From Nocardia veterana NBRC 100344 (GTDB taxonomy: Bacteria; Actinomycetota; Actinomycetes; Mycobacteriales; Mycobacteriaceae): 59,251 nucleotides of DNA. The DNA lies in NCBI RefSeq assembly GCF_000308855.1, contig NZ_BAGM01000204.1, forward strand, positions 1 through 59,251, in the 5' to 3' direction. Numbering within the stretch: position 1 is the stretch's first letter; the number at the start of each line of letters is the position of its first letter. A program made the translations under genes and the position numbers. Positions 1 through 8,472 of the stretch are shown in pieces. The notes beneath the pieces are model-generated. The model saw only the letters and a list, made by a program, of their open reading frames with translations, ran no database searches and was not told the DNA's origin.

Positions 1-2853
1 GTCGTATTGCTGGGCTACCTCGTTGGCGATGTCGGAGAAGGTGGCGGTGCCCTTGTCGGCGGCGACGACGAGATAGGTGTCGTCCCCGTCGCGGCGCACC
101 ACCCGCTCCGGCGGCACCACCGCACCACTGGCGTGGTCGACATTGTCGGTCACATCCAGCAGTCCGGAAATGAAGGTCCGATAGCAGGCGATCCCCTCCG
201 CCTGTAGCGCCTGACGATCGGCAGCCGGGTCACCGGTGGTGGCCGGCGGGCGCTTCACCACGAAACCGCCCTTGGCGCCGACCGGAACGATCACCGCGTT
301 CTTGACCGCCTGCGCCTTCACCAGACCCAGAATCTCGGTACGGAAGTCCTCCAACCGATCCGACCACCGCAAACCACCACGCGCCACCGCGCCGAAGCGC
401 AGATGCACACCTTCCACCCGCGGGGAGTAGACGAAGATCTCGAATTGCGGACGCGGACGCGGCAATTCCGAAATGGCATGCGGGTCGAATTTGAACGACA
501 GGTGCCGCGGCGGCTTCCCCTCCGCGTCCCGGCGGAAGTAGTTCGTGCGCAACGTGGCGGTGATGAGTCCGAGGAAAGCCCGCAGAATGCGGTCGGTGTC
601 GAGACTGACCACCGCGTCGATCTCGTCCTGCAGGCGGGCCGAGATCCCGGCGGCACGTGCGGTGGCGACCGGACCCAGATGTTCGGGATCGAAATAGGCT
701 TCGAACAATTCGGTGAACGCCCGCGCGGTACTCGGCTGGGCCAGCAGCACCCGGGTGATGTTGGCGAAGGTGTAGGCGAAGCCGGCCTGCTGCAGATATT
801 TCGCGTACGCGCGCAGCATCGCGATCTGACGCCAGTGCAGCCCGGCGCGCAGTACCAGTTCGTTGAGGCCGTCGACCTCGCAGTCGCCGAACCACATCGC
901 GGCGGTCGCCTCCGGCAGGCGACGGCGAATACTGCTGGGCGGCAACGCATCCAGTTCGACATCGCGATCCAGATCGGCCTCCGGATCACCGTCTCCGACG
1001 ACCCGCAGCGCGGAGGCCGGCACCCGCAGACCGAAGTCGTAGATCCAGCGGGTGCTCGCGCCGGGGAGTTCGAGCCGGTAGGGCTTCTCCTCCACGACCT
1101 CCACACCCAGGCTGTGCAGCACCGGCAGCACGCGGCTCAGTGACACCTCGGTGCCCGCCACATACAGCGTGAACCGCCACTCGCCCGCCGGCGCCCCGGC
1201 GACGCGATAGAGATCGGTATCGATCTGCCCGTCGGCCAGCCGCTGCAGCCGGCGCAGATCGTCGAGTCCCCGGGCCGGCTCGTATTCCTGCTGATAGGTC
1301 GCCGGGAAGGCCGCGGCGTAGTCCTGCGCCACGGCGGCCGGCAGCTCGGGCACACCGGCGGCCTCGCTGACCAGCCGATCGCCCCAGGTGCGGGTGGTGG
1401 CGAACAGTAGGTCCTGGATCCGTTCCCGATTGGACTCGGTGATGTCCGCCGGTTCGGCGTCGGCGCCGCGATGGACGGTGAAATACACGACCGCGAGCTC
1501 GGATTCGGTGACGCGGGCCGAATAGGCGATCTGCTCGGCGTCGAACTCCCGGCGCAGGATCTCGTGCATCCGCAACCGGACGTCGGTGGAGTACCGGTCA
1601 CGCGGAAGATAGACCAGGCAGTAGACGGCGTTGCTGGCGGCGTCGCGGCGCAGGAACAGCCGGATCTGCCGGCGCAGCCCCAAATTCATGACGGCCGAGA
1701 CGGTTTCGAACAGCCGCCGCGCGTCGGTGGAGAAGAGTTCGACGCGCGGGAAGGTCTGCAACATCTCCAGCAGGGCCTGCCCGGAGAACGAATTCAAGGC
1801 CAGCCCGGCCCATTCGATCACCTGATGCACCCGGCGCGAGATCACCGGAATGTCGAGGATGTTCTCGTGCAGGCCACTGACGGTGAAGGTGCCGACGAAG
1901 ACGTGTTCGCCCACCACCGTGCCCGCCACCGACGGCGTGGTCTCGGCAGCGTAATCGGCCACGCTGACCACGTAGACATCCGGCGAGCCGGGCAGCAACG
2001 AATCCAACGATCCGTTGGACAGTCGCAGAATCTGATCCGAGCCCGCTGTCGCGGCGCCGACGTCGACCCCTGCGCCGTTGCGCAGAACGCCCAGCGCGGT
2101 CCCCGAAACCTGTTGCGGCTCAGGGCCGTCCGCATTGTGATGGACGCGGTAGTACCCGTAGCCGAGCAGGTTGAAATGCCCGGAGGTCAACCAGCGCAGC
2201 AATCGGGCGCATTCGGCGGCCTCGGCGGCCGAGGGCTGCGGCACCAGATCCAGCCGCGCGGCCAGTGCTCCCATCGTCCGAGTCATCGCGTCGGTGTCGT
2301 GGGCGACCTGGCGGAGTTCGGCGAGCAGCGGTGGCAGCGCCCGCTCGATCCGATCCAGCACCGCATCGGTCTCCCCGGCGCCCAGCTGAACATGAATCCA
2401 GGATTCGGTGACAACGTTCCCGCTCGCCTCGGCCCGGCTCGCCGGATTCTCCTGCGCGACCTCGAAACCCTCACTGGGCGCGATCGCGCGCAGCCGCCCG
2501 CGCCGGTCCCGCAGCACGTCGAACACCGGATGCACGACCTCCACCACGGTGGCGCCGAGCCGCTGCAACGCCGCGGTGAGCGAATCGACCAGCAACGGCA
2601 TATCGTCGTTGACGATCTGCAGCGCCGGACCCAGCCCGCTCCCGTCCTCGGCCCGATACAGCCTGGTCAGAGCGGTGCCGGGGCGGCGGCCGGCGGCGAG
2701 CTCGAGATGATGGCGGAAGATCTGCTCGGCCCGATCGGTGATCGTCGGCGCCGCGGCTCCCGGCTGGATCCAGCGGAAGTACACCGCCTCCAGATCGGTC
2801 GGATCATCACGGAATCGCTTCCATGAAATCGTCTGCTGGGTAGTTGCCACCAT
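1..2853 (-). CDS. gdh: NAD-dependent glutamate dehydrogenase, large (180-kDa) type, C-terminus beyond window
   Basis: Oxidative deamination of glutamate to 2-oxoglutarate with NAD in the cytoplasm. The frame is open from 2853 to the window edge (951 codons); the family is about 1,600 residues, so roughly the last 40% lies outside. The N-terminal regulatory part is followed by the catalytic signature around residues 830-870 (GAVARGGLRWSDR, then DFRTEILGLVKAQAVKNAVI and VPVGAKGGFV), which is diagnostic of this family. Start: ATG 2853 follows GGGAAGG with 9-nt spacing; GTG 2850 is the next codon and is also possible. An inverted repeat (2915-2938) lies 62 bp upstream and is shared with eccA and the MerR gene. 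The gene is metabolic and probably not part of the ESX operon. Confidence 0.95.
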   Translation of the reverse strand, partial: MVATTQQTISWKRFRDDPTDLEAVYFRWIQPGAAAPTITDRAEQIFRHHLELAAGRRPGTALTRLYRAEDGSGLGPALQIVNDDMPLLVDSLTAALQRLGATVVEVVHPVFDVLRDRRGRLRAIAPSEGFEVAQENPASRAEASGNVVTESWIHVQLGAGETDAVLDRIERALPPLLAELRQVAHDTDAMTRTMGALAARLDLVPQPSAAEAAECARLLRWLTSGHFNLLGYGYYRVHHNADGPEPQQVSGTALGVLRNGAGVDVGAATAGSDQILRLSNGSLDSLLPGSPDVYVVSVADYAAETTPSVAGTVVGEHVFVGTFTVSGLHENILDIPVISRRVHQVIEWAGLALNSFSGQALLEMLQTFPRVELFSTDARRLFETVSAVMNLGLRRQIRLFLRRDAASNAVYCLVYLPRDRYSTDVRLRMHEILRREFDAEQIAYSARVTESELAVVYFTVHRGADAEPADITESNRERIQDLLFATTRTWGDRLVSEAAGVPELPAAVAQDYAAAFPATYQQEYEPARGLDDLRRLQRLADGQIDTDLYRVAGAPAGEWRFTLYVAGTEVSLSRVLPVLHSLGVEVVEEKPYRLELPGASTRWIYDFGLRVPASALRVVGDGDPEADLDRDVELDALPPSSIRRRLPEATAAMWFGDCEVDGLNELVLRAGLHWRQIAMLRAYAKYLQQAGFAYTFANITRVLLAQPSTARAFTELFEAYFDPEHLGPVATARAAGISARLQDEIDAVVSLDTDRILRAFLGLITATLRTNYFRRDAEGKPPRHLSFKFDPHAISELPRPRPQFEIFVYSPRVEGVHLRFGAVARGGLRWSDRLEDFRTEILGLVKAQAVKNAVIVPVGAKGGFVVKRPPATTGDPAADRQALQAEGIACYRTFISGLLDVTDNVDHASGAVVPPERVVRRDGDDTYLVVAADKGTATFSDIANEVAQQYD

Positions 2854-2914
2854 CGACCCGTGCCTTCCCGCGATCGGAATCGGTACCGCACACCCGTGCG
2901 GATCTTCTTGAAGA

Positions 2915-2938
2915 ATGTACCGTTAAACAACGGCACGT
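2915..2938. promoter_or_regulatory. Inverted repeat CCGTT-AAAC-AACGG upstream of gdh (motif 2)
   Basis: The core 2920-2933 is a perfect 5-bp inverted repeat with a 4-bp spacer, and 9 of 11 positions match when the arms are extended. Read on the minus strand the right half gives AACGGTACATT, which contains a -10-like TACATT. The same pattern recurs at 22873, 22901, 56136, 56212, 57876 and 57921. It is probably an operator; the MerR-type regulator encoded at 57996 is the obvious candidate binder (inference). Confidence 0.6.
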
Positions 2939-2978
2939 TATCTAGTGTAACAAGGATCTGCGGGCTTTACCCGGTTTC

Positions 2979-3743
2979 TCAGTGAACCAAACCCGAGCGA
3001 AGCAAAAACGTCTGTGCGCCCGCACGATTGGCGAAACTACTCGTCTCCAGGTGCAAACCCGAATTCCGATCGGCGTACCAGACGGTAACCGCGGGACCGA
3101 TCTCGACGAAGGTCGCACCGTCGGCAACGACGACCCCGCCGGAGGACCGCCACCGCGCGATCGCATCGTCGATGCGATCGGGAGCGTCGGTGCGCATGGT
3201 GAGGGTCAACGGGCGCCCACCGGTGATCGCACCCGACAGCAGCGGATCATCGGCCGCGACGACACAGGTATCGCCCTGCCCGGTCGGCTCCGGGTGGCAG
3301 TCCGCCGCCCCGCGTATCAACACCGGCAACGCATCCATCGGAGTCAACTCACCGATCGCGGGCACATTCGTCGAACAGGAGTGCAGCAGCAAAACAGCCA
3401 GCAGGATCATGACGACGATTCCGCCCAGAGCCGCCTTCCACTGCCACGCCGGAAAGACCTTTTTCAGTTCCTGTTTCGTCGCGTCCTCTGCCGAGTGCAC
3501 GTCACCGGCCAGTTTCTCGGCACCGGCCACGAGCTTCTCGGCGCCGCCGAGCGCCGCGGTCAGGCCGGTCAGCAGCTTTCCGGCGCCCGCCGGCTCCACG
3601 CCCGATGCCGCAGCCGCGATCTCCCCGGCGTCACGCGCGAGCTCACCGAGTACCCGGAGGGGTGCTCCGCAATGACCACATCGCGACTCGTCACCGCTGC
3701 CGATGTGTGAGCAGTACTCGCAGATCCGTTGCACCGGTCTCAT
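2979..3743 (-). CDS. Zinc-ribbon, single-pass membrane protein of unknown function
   Basis: 254 residues. Cys8/Cys11 and Cys22/Cys25 (CEYC and CGHC) form a zinc-ribbon near the N-terminus. Residues 31-100 are Ala/Gly-rich and probably helical. One transmembrane segment lies at about 103-121, followed by an extracytoplasmic C-terminal domain of about 130 residues with Cys at 123, 149 and 159. No catalytic motif is recognised. The ATG overlaps the stop of the upstream gene by 4 bp (ATGA), so the two are co-translated and may act together. I infer a cell-envelope role at the end of the ESX locus; no partner is identified. Confidence 0.75.
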   Translation of the reverse strand: MRPVQRICEYCSHIGSGDESRCGHCGAPLRVLGELARDAGEIAAAASGVEPAGAGKLLTGLTAALGGAEKLVAGAEKLAGDVHSAEDATKQELKKVFPAWQWKAALGGIVVMILLAVLLLHSCSTNVPAIGELTPMDALPVLIRGAADCHPEPTGQGDTCVVAADDPLLSGAITGGRPLTLTMRTDAPDRIDDAIARWRSSGGVVVADGATFVEIGPAVTVWYADRNSGLHLETSSFANRAGAQTFLLRSGLVH

Positions 3744-4810
3744 TGGCCTGTAATGACAATCGACGAGATCGCGGTGGTGTTGATCGAGCTGTCACCCTTG
3801 GACTCCAACACGCTCAGGGTGATCTTCGACGCGGTCACCGGCGGGCTGATCTTGGTGACCACGAGACTGCGCTGGTCGAGGGTCTGCTGGGTATAGGCGG
3901 TCGCATTCGCGTCGTCGAACTGGTACCGAACCCGGCTGACCGTCCGGTACTTGGTCCACAGATCACTGCCGTCGGCGCCCACGCTGTCCCAGCCCGGGAC
4001 GATCCCGATGGAATCGATCTGATACTTCTTCCCCAAGTCGATGGTCAGAACCTGGCCGTCGACCTTGTACGCCCGCACGCACGACCACGCCTTGTCCGCC
4101 TGGCCGGAGAAGGCGTCCATTCCGGGCGTGCTACCCGCCGGGCAATGCGATGTCGCGGCCTTGACCGCGATCACCGAACCGCCGACCGCATGCTCGGGCG
4201 AGCTCGGCGCCGCGGGGGAACTGGGGGCCGCCGCCACCGCGGTCACGACCCGCGTGTTTCCCTGGTCTTTCCGACCACCCGAGGTGGTGATCAACGCCAA
4301 GATGATCACCACCGCGAGCGCGGCGGCCAATCCGATGGCGACCTTGGGTTTTCGAACGGTCACGAGCAGTGTCTGCCCGATATTGCCGGCGCCGGCACCG
4401 CCCCGATCGGACGGTTTTCCCTCCGCTGGAGGAGCTTCCGGCGGCGGATCGGCCTTCTGGGCGGAATCCAGCCGAGAGCGCGATCGCTCGGCATAATCGG
4501 CGGTGAATTCCAGCCCGCCGCCCCCAGCGTCCGGCGACTGCCCGTTGAGCAGGGCCATGATCCGATCGCTCGCTCTGGCTCCGCCGCTCGCCCGCGTGGC
4601 CGACGGGGGCCGCGGCGGGGCCGCCGTGGCGCCGACCGAATCTTGCTGTGCCGCAACAGGATCGAATTCCGGCGGATCGACACGTCCCGCGCCGGAATCG
4701 ACGGGCGGTGTCGCCACCGAACGCACACTCAGTTCCGGATCGGACAGCAGCGTATCCAGGACCGCACTACGATGGCGCAGAAAGACGTCGGCATGGTCCT
4801 GGTCGGACAT
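3740..4810 (-). CDS. Membrane-anchored protein with discoidin/NADase-type glycan-binding-like C-terminal domain
   Basis: 356 residues. The cytoplasmic N-terminus (1-150) is Pro/Ala-rich, one transmembrane helix lies at about 157-176, a Ser/Pro/Ala linker follows, and the C-terminal beta-rich domain is about 215-356. The C-terminal pattern (WSCVRAYKVDGQVLTIDLGK, then IDSIGIVPGWD) fits discoidin-fold, NADase-type glycan-binding domains found next to zinc-ribbon proteins in actinobacteria. It could bind carbohydrate or cell wall outside the membrane (family knowledge plus inference). There is no Shine-Dalgarno sequence. A TACCAT hexamer ends 7 nt before the ATG, so the mRNA is probably leaderless. 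An imperfect copy of the ESX palindrome lies at 4856-4871. Confidence 0.75.
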   Translation of the reverse strand: MSDQDHADVFLRHRSAVLDTLLSDPELSVRSVATPPVDSGAGRVDPPEFDPVAAQQDSVGATAAPPRPPSATRASGGARASDRIMALLNGQSPDAGGGGLEFTADYAERSRSRLDSAQKADPPPEAPPAEGKPSDRGGAGAGNIGQTLLVTVRKPKVAIGLAAALAVVIILALITTSGGRKDQGNTRVVTAVAAAPSSPAAPSSPEHAVGGSVIAVKAATSHCPAGSTPGMDAFSGQADKAWSCVRAYKVDGQVLTIDLGKKYQIDSIGIVPGWDSVGADGSDLWTKYRTVSRVRYQFDDANATAYTQQTLDQRSLVVTKISPPVTASKITLSVLESKGDSSINTTAISSIVITGQ

Positions 4811-4817
4811 ACCCTGG

Positions 4818-4823
4818 ATGGTA
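4818..4823 (-). promoter_or_regulatory. -10-like TACCAT for a leaderless transcript of the gene at 4810
   Basis: TACCAT on the minus strand is separated from the ATG at 4810 by exactly 7 nt, so transcription would start at or next to the start codon. It lies 32 nt downstream of the palindrome at 4856-4871. The identical hexamer with the same 7-nt gap precedes the TcpC-like gene at 54858. Confidence 0.55.
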
Positions 4824-4855
4824 GCCAGGCCGAAAACCGTTTCGTGGCAGCACTA

Positions 4856-4871
4856 TTCCCGTCACGGAGAA
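4856..4871. promoter_or_regulatory. ESX palindrome copy G (TTCCCG-TCAC-GGAGAA)
   Basis: Imperfect copy of TTCCCA-N4-TGGGAA, 46 bp upstream of the gene at 4810. It has three deviations, but the deviant right arm GGAGAA is the same as in copy E (25888-25903). Its distance to the -10-like hexamer (32 nt) matches copies E and F exactly and copies B and D within 1 nt. Confidence 0.55.
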
Positions 4872-4885
4872 GGTCGACCGCCGGC

Positions 4886-4900
4886 GAGCCGAGGCGGCTC
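4886..4900 (-). terminator. Candidate hairpin at the end of the ESX core operon
   Basis: A perfect 6-bp stem GAGCCG/CGGCTC with a 3-nt loop overlaps the stop codon of the HTH gene. There is no U-run. It separates the ESX core operon from the next unit, which has its own palindrome at 4856. Confidence 0.35.
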
Positions 4901-5357
4901 AGCGCGTCGTCTCGGAGGTGACAAAGTACTCCGGGGGCACATCGAAAACCCGGGCCAACGCGATGATCAGGTCGAGCCTCGGAATCGCGTCTCCGTGTAC
5001 CAGTCGGTACAAGCCGGACTGCGACACCGGAACGTCCGGGTACGCCAGTTCGAGATGTTGCGCCAGCGAATACAACGTCAACGATCGGGTGACGCCGTCC
5101 TCGGTCGACACCACCGACTCGGCGATGAGTTCCGACAGCCGACGCGAGAAGATTGCCGCGGCGGCCTGGCGAGGAGTCAGCGGATCGTCGTCCTCGACAC
5201 GGTGTGTACCGGACTCACCGTCCGGCAGACCCGATCGACCCGCGGACGACTCGCCGCGAGCGCCGCCACCCGGATTGCGGGAGTGCCGCATCGAACGGTC
5301 CCCGCCGAAAGTTTCGCTGTTGTCCGATACCGAATCCGCTACCACATTGATCGACAT
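4899..5357 (-). CDS. Helix-turn-helix (XRE/EspR-like) regulator at the end of the ESX operon
   Basis: 152 residues. The first 60 are polar and low-complexity. Residues 60-150 look like an XRE-type HTH: a first helix set (PRQAAAAIFSRRLSELIAES), a recognition-helix region (VSQSGLYRLVHGDAIPRLD), and a closing segment ending in PPEYFVT that resembles the end of the DNA-binding part of mycobacterial EspR. EspR is known to control ESX-1 accessory genes. ATG 5357 overlaps the eccE stop by one base (TAATG), so this is the last gene of the PE-to-eccE operon. It is the best local candidate to bind the ESX palindrome (inference). It could instead control other genes. Confidence 0.75.
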   Translation of the reverse strand: MSINVVADSVSDNSETFGGDRSMRHSRNPGGGARGESSAGRSGLPDGESGTHRVEDDDPLTPRQAAAAIFSRRLSELIAESVVSTEDGVTRSLTLYSLAQHLELAYPDVPVSQSGLYRLVHGDAIPRLDLIIALARVFDVPPEYFVTSETTR

Positions 5358-7102
5358 TACCGGTTCACCTCATTCGATCCGCCCCGGATAACTCCGGGTA
5401 TTTGCCCGGGTGGCGCCGACAACGTCTCGGGAGCGGAGATCGCCGGTGGCCCGGATGCCGGGAAGTCGCCGGCCGAGTTGACATACCGTGTTTCACCGCG
5501 GGGCTCGATCAGATCCACCCGCACGGTCCGCATCGGGATGCTGACATCGATGGCCGTCGAACTGACCTGGTCGATCGCTAGGTCGGCCGAGCGGCGCCGC
5601 GGCGCACCCGGATCGTTGATCGTCACGGTCGTGGGCGCCGCCGAGCCGGCGGGCGGAACCTGATCGAAGACCGCGATCGTCGCGGAGGAGCCCGCCGCGG
5701 TCGACCGGCCGCCGGGAGGCTCCGGTGCCAACCGCAGAGAGTCCGGGTCGCCCACCGAGGCGACCAGTTGCTGCCATTGCTGGGGGCGCGCGGAATACAC
5801 CTCGACGTCGGCGCCGACCACCATGGCGCGCAGCACAATCTGTTGCGCCACCGGCAGTTCGGCGTAGACGTCGATGGTGCGGTGGCGCGGGTTGTAGCGA
5901 GCCGGGTCGAACAGCGGCATCGCGAGGGTATGTGTGGGGCGGCCACTGATGGCGCCGAGGATCTGCCCGCTCGGGCCGATCGGGATGGACAGCTGCGACA
6001 CCTGCTCCGCGGACGCCAGATCTCCGGCCGAGCGGGGCCGTGGCAGGTCGTGCACCGACGTCTCCGTCGGCAAGCTCGCCAGCAAGGCCTCGGCTTGCCT
6101 GCCCCCCAGCGGGCGCAAGTATCCCGGCGGCGAGCCGGCCACCGGTGGACCGACGTAGCGGACCAGTCCCCGCGCTCCGAGGGCACCGCCCGCGAGGCTG
6201 ACCACCACGGTGGTCCGTCCCTTGTTCCACGACCAGCAGTCGTCGAGGCCGGCGCCCTCCATCCGGCTCCAGTCGATGAGGAAGCTGGTCACGCTGCGGT
6301 TCGGCACCGACGTCTCGAGCCTCCCCCACTTCTCGCGCAAATCCGTCAATTCCACGCCGCCGTGCAGCAACCGCGTCGCCTCGACCAACGCCGAGGCGGG
6401 CAGTGGGTGCGCGGAGATGCCCCGTTCGCGCAAGCGAGCCGCGATCCGATTCGCCGCGGAGGCCAGCGCGCGAGGCCCCGAGTCCGCCACCGGACCGCGT
6501 TTGGACAACGCAACGAGATTGCGCTGCAGGTCCAATCGCACTACCAGCCACGTCATCCGATCGCCGACCACCGGGTGGGTACCGATCAGCTGGTCGTAGA
6601 GCATGCTGTACCCGCCTGCGGGCCGCACCCGCTGACCGGTGGTCACGATATCGACGTCGATCACCAGCCCGTACTGGTCGAGCATCGGCAACAGCGCCTC
6701 GACCGGCACGGTGTCCTCGGTGTAGAGCTCACGCTCGGCGATCACGGTCGGCAGGTCCAGATTCGGCGCCAGCTGAATCATCGCGATCAGCGCCGAATCG
6801 GTTTCGTAGACCCCGCAGTCGCCCGATGGCACCGAGACCTCACGAGCCGGGATTCGGCGTTGCACGGCCGCGGCACGGGCGGCCATACCGGCCCGGAACG
6901 ACCACCAGTCCGCCAACCAGCGTGGACCACTGCGGCCGTTCACCCGTAGCGTCAAGCTCACCGCGAGCACCGTCGCGGCGGCGGGCGCGATCCACCACGG
7001 CACGCGGCCCCACAGTCCCGCGCCGATCACGCTTCCGATCACGATCACCACCGCCAAAGGAGCACGTTCGGCACCCCCGACACCAAGCTTGGGTGCGCTC
7101 AT
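5357..7102 (-). CDS. eccE: Type VII secretion protein EccE
   Basis: 581 residues. It is a peripheral component of the ESX membrane complex, placed at the outside of the EccB-C-D-E ring in known structures. Two adjacent transmembrane helices lie near the N-terminus (about residues 16-55, with VIVIGSVIGAGLWG), followed by a large soluble domain. The C-terminal tail (about 470-581) is Pro/Ser-rich. It is assigned by its position between mycP and the end of the core operon, by the two-helix topology and by family-typical length. The ATG at 7102 overlaps the mycP stop (ATGA). A longer open frame continues upstream to about 7723 but only antisense-free coding of mycP lies there, so I reject that extension. 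Confidence 0.9.
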   Translation of the reverse strand: MSAPKLGVGGAERAPLAVVIVIGSVIGAGLWGRVPWWIAPAAATVLAVSLTLRVNGRSGPRWLADWWSFRAGMAARAAAVQRRIPAREVSVPSGDCGVYETDSALIAMIQLAPNLDLPTVIAERELYTEDTVPVEALLPMLDQYGLVIDVDIVTTGQRVRPAGGYSMLYDQLIGTHPVVGDRMTWLVVRLDLQRNLVALSKRGPVADSGPRALASAANRIAARLRERGISAHPLPASALVEATRLLHGGVELTDLREKWGRLETSVPNRSVTSFLIDWSRMEGAGLDDCWSWNKGRTTVVVSLAGGALGARGLVRYVGPPVAGSPPGYLRPLGGRQAEALLASLPTETSVHDLPRPRSAGDLASAEQVSQLSIPIGPSGQILGAISGRPTHTLAMPLFDPARYNPRHRTIDVYAELPVAQQIVLRAMVVGADVEVYSARPQQWQQLVASVGDPDSLRLAPEPPGGRSTAAGSSATIAVFDQVPPAGSAAPTTVTINDPGAPRRRSADLAIDQVSSTAIDVSIPMRTVRVDLIEPRGETRYVNSAGDFPASGPPAISAPETLSAPPGQIPGVIRGGSNEVNR

Positions 7103-8472
7103 CGGCGTCTCCGCACCGCGCTGATTCCGTATCCGGCGCCGATTCCGACCACGAGCGCCACGACGATCACCACCAGAGCGACCGTGCCGGGCCGCCGGTC
7201 CGCAGGTCGTTGCGCGCGCGGCATCGTCAATCGCGAACCGCCGAACAGCCCGACCGGAGCTTGGGGCGCGGTGGCGTAGCTCAACGCGGCAGCCGGGTCG
7301 ATGACGCCGGCTCCCACCACGTTGTCGACACCGCGGGCCGGCGCATGTGCGCTGGTCTGCAACCGGGCCATGATCTGCGACGGGGTCTCGTTCGGGAAGC
7401 GCGAGCGCAGCAGGGCCGCCACCCCGCTGACATACGCCGCGGCGAAGGATGCCCCACCAACCGGAACGAGCTTGTCGGGGCTGCCGACACCATTGATCAA
7501 ACCACCGCCGCCGGGTCCCAGCGATTCGATGCCGGTGCCCGGAGCGGCAACAGAAACCCAAGGGCCCCACAGTGATTCGGGCATCGGATCGCCGGCCGCC
7601 GTGGTGAAGCCCACCGTCAGGACATCGGGCACGAACCACCCGGGGGCGGAAATGGTCGTGACGCCGCGCCAGTTCCTCGAATCGTCGGGCTTGCCCGGAT
7701 CGATATCCGGGTTCTGTGCGCACCCGCTGGCGCCGGTGTTACCCGCACCCGCCACTATCAGCGCCCCGCGGACGTGCACCGCGTAACCGACAGCCGCTGA
7801 CAGCATCGACTGGTCCACCCGCGCGGCGGCCGGCACACAGATCGGCAGGGTCACCGCTATCACCCCGGCACCGAGGTTCGCGGCATGGGTGATCGCCCGG
7901 GCCAAGGTGCGGACCTGTCGAGCGAGCTTCTCGGTCTGATCGCTGGTTACTTGTTCCTCGGTGAAGGCGCCCGACTGATACCGGATGGAGATGATCTGCG
8001 CGTCCGGGGCCACACCGGCGAAGCCGTCGGCGGGATCCGGTGCGGCACCGATGATTCCGGCAACCAGGGTGCCGTGCGCATCGCAATCCGACAATCCGTC
8101 TCCACCGGCGGCCACATAGTCGCCCCCACCGGCGAGGTGCGGTAAGCGCGGGCCGGGGGACACACCGGTGTCGATGACGGCGACCGTCACTCCCGCACCC
8201 CGGCTCAATGCCCGGACCTGGCGCAGATTCAAGGCGCGATCCGGGGGCGGCGTCTGGGACAGATCGGTGCCCTGCAGCACCCCGGTCGCCAGACAGCCGT
8301 TGTTCTGTTTGGTCGGCACCTCGGGCCCCGGAGGTCCGTCCGGCGGGATCGTGCCGACCACCACCTCGGGCGGATCTATCGCGACCGCCGGCGCAGTCAC
8401 CAGCGCGGGGCCCGCGGCGAGCGCGACGAGCAGCCCGGCGAGCACGACACTCGCGGGTCGGAAGATTCTCAT
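7099..8472 (-). CDS. mycP: Mycosin, membrane-anchored subtilisin-like protease of the ESX system
   Basis: 457 residues. Signal peptide about 1-30, N-terminal extension wrapping the catalytic domain, subtilisin fold, Pro-rich linker, and a C-terminal transmembrane helix at about 430-452 followed by Arg-rich residues. The catalytic triad is intact: Asp101 (VAVIDTGV), His133 (DAHGTLVAG) and Ser342 (GGASFAAAYVSGVAALL), with oxyanion Asn245 (AGAGNTG). Mycosins sit on the periplasmic face of the ESX complex and are needed for its stability; MycP1 also cleaves EspB, and an EspB-like protein is encoded at 36021-37538. The ATG overlaps the eccD stop by one base (TGATG). Confidence 0.95.
   Translation of the reverse strand: MRIFRPASVVLAGLLVALAAGPALVTAPAVAIDPPEVVVGTIPPDGPPGPEVPTKQNNGCLATGVLQGTDLSQTPPPDRALNLRQVRALSRGAGVTVAVIDTGVSPGPRLPHLAGGGDYVAAGGDGLSDCDAHGTLVAGIIGAAPDPADGFAGVAPDAQIISIRYQSGAFTEEQVTSDQTEKLARQVRTLARAITHAANLGAGVIAVTLPICVPAAARVDQSMLSAAVGYAVHVRGALIVAGAGNTGASGCAQNPDIDPGKPDDSRNWRGVTTISAPGWFVPDVLTVGFTTAAGDPMPESLWGPWVSVAAPGTGIESLGPGGGGLINGVGSPDKLVPVGGASFAAAYVSGVAALLRSRFPNETPSQIMARLQTSAHAPARGVDNVVGAGVIDPAAALSYATAPQAPVGLFGGSRLTMPRAQRPADRRPGTVALVVIVVALVVGIGAGYGISAVRRRR

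Noticed and set aside
2864..2879. TTCCCG-CGAT-CGGAAT just upstream of gdh as an eighth ESX palindrome.
   Set aside because: The right arm does not match, and it contains the gdh ribbon of ribosome-binding sequence 11 bp from the start, unlike all other copies.
2950..2968. Short hairpin CGGG-CTTTA-CCCG after the zinc-ribbon gene.
   Set aside because: Only four base pairs and no U-run; not enough to call a terminator.
5357..7723. Longer eccE reading frame starting at 7723.
   Set aside because: The extra 207 codons overlap mycP completely; ATG 7102 with ATGA overlap fits the operon pattern.
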